From Euphorbia lathyris (Eukaryota; Streptophyta; Magnoliopsida; Malpighiales; Euphorbiaceae), in assembly GCF_963576675.1 (NCBI RefSeq), contig NC_088917.1, forward strand, positions 17,946,001 to 18,010,000: DNA of 64,000 nt. The letters are read 5' to 3'. Positions 55,641-64,000 of the stretch are shown here, one piece after another. The position numbers and the translations under genes are program-made. The notes under the pieces were generated by a model that was not told the origin of the DNA, did not search any database, and saw only the letters and a program-made list of their open reading frames with translations. Every line of letters begins with the position of its first letter. Position 1 is the stretch's first letter.

Positions 55641-56805
55641 CTAACGTAGTTTTCTTGGCTGGATATATCTATTGCTCTTCGTATTTAGCCCATAATTTTA
55701 ATTGTTCTCTGAACATTTAAAAGATTTAAATGAATTTGCATTAATTTAATTGCACTCAATAACTCGTATTTCTCAATAGAATTTGTTAGATGTAGAAAAT
55801 AGAAAGCATGTCAAATTGCTCGCCATGTATAGACAAATAATTAGGAACTTTTAAAAATTCGCAGGCCAATTGGAATTTTGAGTTTATTAAATGCAATTGG
55901 AAAAGAATAGAGAGTTGCAATTGGACAAAATATAAGGTTATTGAATACAATTCGACAAAGGGAGTCATTTGGAACTTTTGAAAGTTCAGGAGGACAAATG
56001 AGTTTTAGGCGCAACTGACTTATTAAGTCCAAAATATTCGAAGGGTTGATTACACGCATAGTCCTTTAAGTATGAGGAATAGAATATTAATGCTATAAAA
56101 TTTAATTTTTTAACATCAAAATCATTCAACTTTACATTTGATTTCTCTTGTAATCCATTTTTTCAGCTTTTGATAATAACAGTCACTAAAAAGACACGTG
56201 GACGACACGTGAACCAGATATTTGCACATGATTGAAAAATAATAATAAAATACCTAGTTTGGACTTGTTATAGGTTCTGTTGACGTGAGAAATTGAAATG
56301 GAGGGGATGAATAAAATTGACTAAATAAAAGTAGTTTCAACATTTAGAGGTGTCAAAAGTACACATAATCCTATTACACGATACGAAATCGACATGCAAT
56401 TTTAGTGTTTGAATTTTAACTTAACAGGCAATGTGCCATTTTTGAATTGAAAATAAAATTAACACACAAATTTTTTGATCAGACTAGGATTGATATGTTA
56501 ATTCGAAGAAGACACGAATTTCTGAATTATGGGTTACTATGTCATGTCTTTACATGTCACTTTTATTAATAAAAGTTATAAAATTATAATTATTACTTGC
56601 AAAACGACTCAAACCCCTATAATGTTATTTGTTAGAAGTCATATTTAATAGAGATAATAAAAATAAAATCTAATTTATAAACACATTACAAGATCTCTAA
56701 CATGATATAGTGGACTTTTGATAGCCAGTGTTATCCTACTAATCCAAATCTGGCTTATATTTTTTTTAAATAGTCTATATTTGTAGAAGTCATTAATGTA
56801 TGTAC
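55641..56805. other. AT-rich intergenic
   Basis: No gene is seen. The small minus frames at 55786-56059 carry no domain. Some phrases (GAACTTTTGAAAGTTCAGGAG near 55973) resemble MITE-type ends seen elsewhere in the window, but no complete element was defined. Confidence 0.4.
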
Positions 56806-57446
56806 GTCTATATATAATATAAAACAGTAACGATGGAGTTGATGTGTCACTTCCTCCTTTTTTCCTAATAAAAAATATAATATATTAACTTTAATTATAT
56901 TATTATATTTATTTATAAAAAGATTATTTTATCCGTACTATATCTAAGAGTTCTACAGAATTTAAATTAATCCCTAAAATCTCTTTAATTCTCTACATAT
57001 CTATATCTAAAAGTTCTACATAATTTAAATTAATCCCTAAAATCTCTCTAATTCTCTGCATATCTATATCTATATATAATATAAAACAGCAACGATGGAG
57101 TTGAGGTGTCACTTCCTCCTTTTTTACTGATAAAAAATATAATATAAAACTAGTTTTTGGCCTGTGCGATGCACGGATTCATCTTAATATATAAATATTA
57201 ATAAAAAATATAATTTAATAATTACAATTAATGACATAAAGGTGCTATATAAATTAAATATTATTATTTTATTTTCACATTTACTTTAAATAATCTTTTT
57301 ATGGATAAATATAATAATAGAATTAAAACTAATATATTATATATTATATTATATTTCTTTGGGAATGGAAAGAATTTTCGTGGCCAGCAGTCCCATCCAT
57401 AGATGTGTAAACCATCTGCGAAAGGGATAGTCACTGTTGTCGACGG

Positions 57447-58780
57447 TAGGGGTGTGCAAAAACCGAACCGAACTGAAATAACCGATCGAACCGATGAATT
57501 TCGGTTTTTTTGGTTCAGTTTTCGGTCTATTAGGTTCGGTTTCGGATTTATTTTTTATAATATTTCGGTTGGTTTGGTTTTTAAATCAAAATTACCGAAT
57601 TAACCGAACAGACCGAAATAAGGGGTTAAATGCATCATAGGTCACTGAACTTACATGGTTGTCTCAAAATGGTCACCCAACTTCAATTTGTCTCAATAAA
57701 ATCACTCAACTTTGAGTTTTGTCTCAATTAGATCACTCTGTCGATTTTAGTGGTTAAAATGCATCGAAATAATGACATGGATGATACCTCAACATGAGTT
57801 AACTCAAATCTCTGACCGGAACGAAATGTGACAGCCGCATGTCGGGTATTTTTATGAAAAAGAACTAAAATTTTAGTTTTTTTTCCATAAAAATAATCGA
57901 CACGTGATAGCCATGTAGCGCATATGTGGATATCATGTGTCATTTCGGTTAGAAATATGAGTTGTCTCATATTGACGTATCACTTATGTCATCATTTCGA
58001 TGATTTTAATCAGTAAACTCGTTATAGTGACTTAATTCAGACAAAATTCAAAGTTGAGTGATTTTATTGAGACAAATTGAAGTTGAGTGACCATTTTAAG
58101 ATAACCACGTAAGTTCAGTGACCAATGGTGCATTTAACCCCCGAAATAAGTTAAATATAATTACAAATTAGATTTATTATATAATTAGTATATGTCATTT
58201 ATTGTTCTAAGTTATATTTGATTTAGAATTATATTATTAGAATCTTTGTTAAGCATGATAGTTTTTGGATTGCCTGTAATTGATTATATTATTGGTCTAT
58301 TTAATGTTTGTCTACCAATTTAGTACAATTGTACACTAATTCATATTGGTTGTAACTGATTATATTATTGGTCTAGTTAATGTTTATCTACCAATTTAGT
58401 ACAATTGTACACTAATTCATATTTGGAATTAAGATTCATTTCGTTTCTATATAAAATTTCTATGTTTTCTTCTTTCTATCCTTTTTTTCTTTCAATCCAA
58501 AAAGAAAAATATAAATAAAAATTGTTGTATATATAAGTAAATACCCAACAACATTATTAACGGTGTAATGTTAACCTTACATAAAAATAATTGTTAATGA
58601 AATTTTTTAATATAAGGAAACCGAATAACCGAACCGAACCAACCGAAATAATTCGATCGGTTCGGTTCAGTTATTTATTATTATTTGGTTAGGTTTGGTT
58701 ATTATTTTTAAGGCTATTCGGTTTTTGGTTATTTCGGTTCGGTTCGGTTTTCAGACCGAACCGACCGATGAACACCCCTA
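57447..58780. mobile_element. hAT MITE nested in the Helitron
   Basis: Ends TAGGGGTGTGCA and TGAACACCCCTA, with a perfect 8-bp duplication GTCGACGG (57439-57446 and 58781-58788). Both subterminal regions are rich in CCGAACCGA / TCGGTTCGG words. The small plus-strand frame at 57403-57603 is an artefact of these repeats. It is interrupted by a MULE-like MITE at 57623-58141. Confidence 0.8.
57623..58141. mobile_element. MULE-type MITE nested in the hAT element
   Basis: GGGTTAAATGCATCATAGGT at the left is mirrored by ACCAATGGTGCATTTAACCC at the right, and the inverted match extends over about 110 bp (AACTTCAATTTGTCTCAATA and its complement). The flanking 9-bp duplication CGAAATAAG (57614-57622 and 58142-58150) fits a Mutator-like element. 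The interior is non-coding. Confidence 0.75.
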
Positions 58781-59101
58781 GTCGACGGTGGATACCCTTA
58801 TGAACCAAAAAAAAATATATTATATTATATTTTTTTATCAGTAAAAAAGGAGGAAGTGACACCTCAGTTCCATCGTTACTGTTTTATACTATATATAGAT
58901 ATAATATATTAACTTTAATTATATTATTATATTTATTTATAAAAAGATTATTTTATCTGTACTATATGTAAGAGTTCTACAGAATTTAAATTAATCCCTA
59001 AAATCTCTCTAATTCTCTACATATCTATATCTAAAAGTTCTAAATAATTTAAATTAATTCCTAAAATCTCTCTAATTCTCTGCATATCTATATATAATAT
59101 A

Positions 59102-60106
59102 GGCAAAACGCATCATTTAGCCCTTGACCTATTCAAAATTTATGTGCTTAGTCCTTGACCTATTATTTGGTCACATTTAGCCCCTCACCTATCCGAATTA
59201 GTAAAGTCAAACCCAAAATGGATGGAAAGTTAACTCAAGTTGATTTTGTTACCACATAAACAATCTATTGTGGCATTAATAAAAAATTTAAAATATCATT
59301 GAGTCTAAAAGGATATTTTACATCCCAACCCACTATCTTCGTCTTTCATTCCGCAACCATCATTTCAGTCGTGTTCTGCGATTTCTTCTTTCCGGATGTC
59401 TTCTCTTTTGGGATTCCTTCGATTCTCCCGATTTTTCTCTTCTACAGTTCATTCGTTCCCATCGTGTCCTTGATGAGCATCATGTTAATCTGCACCGATG
59501 AATAAGGAGGACGGCAGTGTCGGCATCGGTTTTCTTTGGAGGTTTCACAACCCATCAAAATTGAAGTTAAGAAACAGAGCAAGGAATGAAAATGAGAAAC
59601 AGATTAGATAATTAAGAAAAGGATTTCAGGTTTCTTAAATAAAATAATGAAAACTGTAGAGAGAGATTCATATTTTTTTTTTTTTGAAAAATAACTGTTT
59701 TGAATTGATAATTAGGAAACAAAGCTTGTATTGTAATTATATCCAATGAATAATCAAAAAGCAAAGAAATCTGTATACAAAAAAAGAAGAGAAGATGAAA
59801 AATTTGGGTAGTTAATAGTAGAGATTTTGAGACCTGGAAAAAGGTATGGAATTATTGCAAATAAACTGGGACGTGAAAGTGAATTGAAGAAGACAATGAG
59901 TTGGGATGTAAAATATCCTTTTAGACTCAATGAGATTTCAAAATTTTTACTAATACCATAATAAATTGTTTGAGTTAACTTTCCATCTATTTTGGGTTTG
60001 ATTTTACTAATTCGGATAGGTAAATGACCAAATGTGACCAACTAATAGGTTAGGGGCTAAACACACAAATTTTGGATAGGTTAAGGGCCAAATAATGTGT
60101 TTTGCC
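59102..60106. mobile_element. MULE-type MITE with very long inverted ends
   Basis: GGCAAAACGCATCATTTAGC at the left is mirrored by the right end (GGCCAAATAATGTGTTTTGCC), and inverted similarity extends over at least 200 bp on each side. It is flanked by a perfect 9-bp duplication TATAATATA (59093-59101 and 60107-60115). The two arms give similar short frames in opposite directions (both containing SLKGYFTSQ), which reflect the inverted repeat, not genes. Confidence 0.75.
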
Positions 60107-62600
60107 TATAATATAAAACAGTAACGATGGAGCTGGGTATCACTTCATTATTTTTTACTGATAAAAAATATAATAAAAAATATAATATATTAACTTTAGT
60201 TATATTATTATATTTATTTATAAAAAGATTATTTTATCCGTACTATATCTAAGAGTTCTACATAATTTAAATTAATCTCTAAAATCTCTCTAATTCTCTA
60301 CATATCTATATATAAAAGTTCTAAATAATTTAAATTAATCCCTAAAATCTCTCTAATTCTCTGCATACCTATATATAATATAAAACAGTAATGATGGAGC
60401 TGAGGTGTCACTTCATTATTTTTTACTGATAAAAAATATAATATAATATATAATATATTAATTTTAATTATATTATTATATTTATCTATAAAAAGATTAT
60501 TTAAATTAAATGTGAAAATAAAATAATAATATTTAATTTATATACTATATCTAAAAGTTCTACAAAATTTAAATTAATCTCTAAAATCTCTCTAATTCTC
60601 TGCATATTATATCTAAAAGTTCTATAGAATCTAAATTAATCCCTGAAATCTCTCTAATTCTCTGCATATCTATATATATTATAAAACAGTAACGATGGAG
60701 CTGATGTGTCACTTCCTCCTTTTTTACTAATAAAAAAATATAATATATTAACTTTAGTTATATTATTATATTTATTTATAAAAAGATTATTTTATCCGTA
60801 CTATATCTAAGAGTTCTACATAATTTAAATTAATCTCTAAAATCTCTCTAATTCTCTACATATCTATATATAAAAGTTCTAAATAATTTAAATTAATCCC
60901 TAAAATCTCTCTAATTCTCTGCATACCTATATATAATATAAAACAGTAATGATGGAGCTGAGGTGTCACTTCATTATTTTTTACTGATAAAAAATATAAT
61001 ATAATATATAATATATTAATTTTAATTATATTATTATATTTATCTATAAAAAGATTATTTAAATTAAATGTGAAAATAAAATAATAATATTTAATTTATA
61101 TACTATATCTAAAAGTTCTACAAAATTTAAATTAATCTCTAAAATCTCTCTAATTCTCTGCATATTATATCTAAAAGTTCTATAGAATCTAAATTAATCC
61201 CTGAAATCTCTCTAATTCTCTGCATATCTATATATATTATAAAACAGTAACGATGGAGCTGATGTGTCACTTCCTCCTTTTTTACTAATAAAAAAATATA
61301 ATATATTAACTTTAGCTATATTATTATATTTATTTATAAAAAGATTATTTTATCCGTACTATATCTAAGAGTTCTACAGAATTTAAATTAATCCCTAAAA
61401 TCTCTTTAATTCTCTACATATCTATATCTAAAAGTTCTACATAATTTAAATTAATCCCTAAAATCTCTCTAATTCTCTGCATATCTATATCTATATATAA
61501 TATAAAACAGTAACGATAGAGCTGAAGTGTCACTTCCTCCTTTTTTACTGATAAAAAATATAATATATTAACTTTAATTATATTACTATATTTATTTATA
61601 AAAAGATTATTTTATCCGTACTATATCTAAGAGTTCTATAGAATCTAAATTAATCCCTAAAATCTCTCTAACTCTCTACATATCTATATCTAAAAGTTCT
61701 ACATAATTTAAATCTATATATATTATAAAATAGTAACGATGGAGCTGACGTGTCACTTCCTCCTTTTTTACTGATAAAAAATATAATATATTAAATTTAG
61801 TTATATTATTATATTTATTTATAAAAAGATTATTTTATCCGTACTATATCTAAGAGTTCTACAGGATTTAAATTAATCCCTAAAATCTCTTTAATTCTCT
61901 ACATATCTATATCTAAAAGTTCTACATAATTTAAATTAATTCCTAAAATCTCTCTAATTCTCTGGATATCTATATTTATATATAATATAAAACAGTAACG
62001 ATGGAGCTGGAGTGTCACTTCCTCCTTTTTTACTGATAAAAAATATAATATATTAACTTTAATTATATTATTATATTTATTTATAAAAAGATTATTTTAT
62101 CCGTACTATATCTAAGAGTTCTACAAAATTTAAATTAATCTCTAAAATCTCTCTAACTCTCTACATATCTAGATCTAAAAGTTCTACATAATTTAAATTA
62201 ATATCTAAAATCTCTCTAATTCTGTGCATATCTATCTATATATAATATAAAACAGTAATGATGGAGCTGAAGTGTCACTTACTCCCTTTTTACTGATAAA
62301 AAATATAATATATTAACTTTAATTATATTACTATATTTATTTATAAAAAGATTATTTTATCCGTACTATATCTAAGAGTTTTATAAAATCTAAATTAATC
62401 CCTAAAATCTCTCTAACTCTCTACATATCTATATCTAAAAGTTCTACATAATTTAAATTAATACCTAAAATCTCTCTAATTCTGTGCATATCTATCTATA
62501 TATAATATAAAACAGTAACGATGGAGCTGATGTCACTTCATTATTTTTTACTAATAAAAAATATAATATAAAATATAATATATTAACTTTAGTCATATTA
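60107..62600 (+). repeat. Tandem array of Helitron 5' ends, about 10 units
   Basis: Units starting at the word AAACAGTAA(C/T)GATGGAGCTG occur at about 60117, 60384, 60684, 60942, 61242, 61504, 61726, 61988, 62246 and 62509, mostly 258-300 bp apart. Each carries ATTATTTTATCCGTACTATA and one or more CTAAAAGTTCTAC/TTAAATTAATCCCTAAAAT sub-repeats. The stretch about 60180-60740 is repeated almost exactly at 60740-61320 with a period of 558 bp (for example the variant AACAGTAATGATGG at 60384 and 60942). Confidence 0.8.
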
Positions 62601-62764
62601 TTATATTTATTTATAAAAAGATTATTTTAAATTAAATGTGAAAATAAATAATAATATTTAATTTATATAGCACATTTATATCATTAATTGTAATTATTAA
62701 ATTATATTTTTGTTAATATTTATATATTAAGATGAATCTGTGCATCGCACGAGTCAAAAATTAG

Positions 62765-63209
62765 TGATATATTATATGTAATCTGAAAACACGATATGAA
62801 ATCGATACTAATTTGATTAGACTAATACGATTATAACACGAGATGAATTAGAGTTGACGTATTTAATACTAACCCGAAAATTAACACGATGGTAATTGTT
62901 ACCCCTAATTTAGTACATGGATATAACCCGGTCCAAGTGCACAACCCATTTAACCGGTATAAAAGTTAAACCAAAATCTAAGAAACGTTAATCCTAACGA
63001 TTTTTTTCTCACCGACTTCTTTCACTTTTCATCTTCCGCTTCTCTCTCCTGCGTTTTTCTTTTTCTGTTCTTTTCCTTTTTTCTCTCACTTATCTTCATT
63101 TCTGACCTCAAATCTATATCCTTTCTCGCCGCCGATCTCTACTCCCATCGCCGTCTCTTTCCATTTCTGACGATTCTTCCCCTTTCTCGGATCTCCACTG
63201 CTTCCGAAG
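62765..63209 (+). promoter_or_regulatory. Promoter and 5'UTR of the last gene
   Basis: GGTATAAAAGT near 62957 is a good TATA box. From about 63000 the sequence becomes very TC-rich (CTTCTTTCACTTTTCATCTT, TCTCTCCTGCG), typical of plant leaders, up to the ATG at 63210. The promoter begins only about 190 bp after the Helitron end. Confidence 0.6.
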
Positions 63210-64000
63210 ATGGAATCATGGCACGCTAATGGAGATTCATCAGAATCCGATCAGATCGACGAAGGTCCCTCTTCGGTAACACTTCTATTTTTGTATATAT
63301 TTCTTTCTTTACCTGTTTTCAGTTCCGTTTTATCGGTCTTATGCTGCTCTGTTTTTTCGGTTTCCATTCTGCCTTTCCCCTAATTTTGGTCCCTTTTTTG
63401 TCTTCCAATTTTGAATAGGGTTTCAGATGTGGGAATGTTTTACCTTACTTCTATGTATTTCAATTTTCGATGTGATACAGCAAATATCATTGCACACTCA
63501 TACAAGTCTGGTAAATCAATTTGGGTATCGGAGTCGGCTAGTTGTTTAGAGCATTTTCAACTAGGGTCAGTTTTCGCCAGATCTGCCGGATTTCAAAACT
63601 GTAGTTATTTTACAGGTTAAGTCTGGAGAGGTGGAGCTTGGTTCAGTAAAATCAATTCTGGAAGAGCATAATTTTGTGGAAAGGGCAAAGAACGTTTCTG
63701 GGGGATCAAATGCTGTACAGCCGAAGGCGTGCCCTAAAATTTTTGGCCGAGAACTGAGTCTAGGTGGTTCAAAATCTCGATCTATGAGTATTAACTTCTC
63801 TCCAAAGCTTGAAGAAGAATTGATTTTCTCGTCAGAATCATACGCAGAAGCAATGGGGTCAAATTCAGTTTATGGGAGTGCTTCTAATGGCTGCCCAAGT
63901 GATGCTAATGAAGCCAAAAGATTTCCACTTCTCAATCAAATGATCAACTCGGAAGCGGTTATTGCTGGTGTGGAACAGGGCAAGGATGACTTATCAACAC
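63210..64000 (+). CDS. Unrecognised gene, first two exons, runs off the window
   Basis: Exon 1 is 63210-63275 (22 codons: MESWHANGDSSESDQIDEG then PSS) and ends TCG/GTAAC. The intron is 63276-63615 and ends TTATTTTACAG. Exon 2 starts at 63616 in the same phase and is open to the window end (128 complete codons). It reads VKSGEVELGSVKSILEEHNF, then a Ser-rich part with GRELSLGGSKSRSMSINFSP and an acidic LEEELIFSSESYAEAM. The product is Ser- and Glu-rich, without a signal peptide or membrane segment in the visible part, which fits a disordered N-terminus of a soluble nuclear or cytoplasmic protein. I do not recognise the family. Confidence 0.65.

Larger units (their letters stand above)
57150..58899 (-). 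mobile_element. Non-autonomous Helitron in reverse orientation
   Basis: On the minus strand it starts TCTATATATAGTATAAAACAG at 58899, preceded by A. It ends with the hairpin CCGTGCATCGCACAGG and AAAACTAG at 57150, followed by T. This fits the TC...CTAG structure and A/T target of Helitrons. It splits one unit of the surrounding Helitron array. Inside it lies a hAT element at 57447-58780. No helicase gene is seen. Confidence 0.75.
56806..62764 (+). mobile_element. Helitron-derived region with amplified 5' ends
   Basis: Repeated Helitron-like 5' termini (TCTATATATAATATAAAACAG, then TAACGATGGAGCTGATGTGT) occur in the same orientation from 56806. The only plus-strand 3' terminus is at 62764, with the hairpin-forming GTGCATCGCAC and the end AAAAATTAG before T, a slightly decayed CTAG. 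No Rep-helicase gene is present, so these are non-autonomous. The region is further interrupted by a minus-strand Helitron (57150-58899) and a MULE-like MITE (59102-60106). Confidence 0.6.

Overview
This window is nuclear DNA from a flowering plant, most likely a eudicot. The evidence is spliced genes with GT-AG introns, plant-only families (DUF247, Agenet-ENT), and dense plant transposons: a Tat-lineage Ty3/gypsy element, an L1-type LINE, hAT and MULE-like MITEs, a CACTA end, a TRIM and Helitrons. I cannot name the species. The sequence is AT-rich and roughly four fifths is mobile-element DNA or its debris. No rRNA, tRNA, CRISPR array or organelle segment was seen.

Layout. 0-15.7 kb: a locally duplicated block with three copies of an Agenet-ENT gene (only the one at 12.2-13.4 kb has an intact reading frame), two decayed copies of an F-box-associated-like fragment, hAT-type MITEs, LTR debris and a truncated LINE. 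15.7-33.3 kb: a solo LTR split by a 16.2-kb, minus-strand Tat-type retrotransposon (5-bp TSD ACAGC). 33.3-41.5 kb: the continuation of the duplicated block, split by a 5.6-kb minus-strand LINE with a 16-bp target-site duplication. 41.6-45 kb: another solo LTR and one hAT element nested inside another. 46.9-55.6 kb: a DUF247 cluster with two intact single-exon genes and one fragment broken by a TRIM, which itself carries a hAT MITE. 56.8-62.8 kb: a Helitron-derived tandem array with further elements nested four deep. 63.2-64 kb: the first two exons of an unrecognised gene that runs off the window.

The most unusual object is the Tat element. Its first Gag frame carries one capsid-like module. 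Its 1530-residue Pol frame then carries three more, spaced about 92 residues apart, between the zinc knuckle and reverse transcriptase, where an aspartic protease would be expected; I see no protease motif. The same element has a dual RNase H and a 10 x 39-bp minisatellite near its 3' end. It also has an array of GC-rich palindromes directly upstream of the LTR TATA box (about 10 in one LTR, 5 in the other), and an antisense, TATA-driven, two-exon gene predicted to encode a 130-residue, largely helical protein. The copy is young by LTR similarity but disabled by two amber stops and a frameshift.

The host genes do not form a pathway. The Agenet-ENT protein is a likely chromatin reader. The DUF247 proteins are plant membrane-anchored proteins of mostly unknown role. 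The terminal gene is unidentified.
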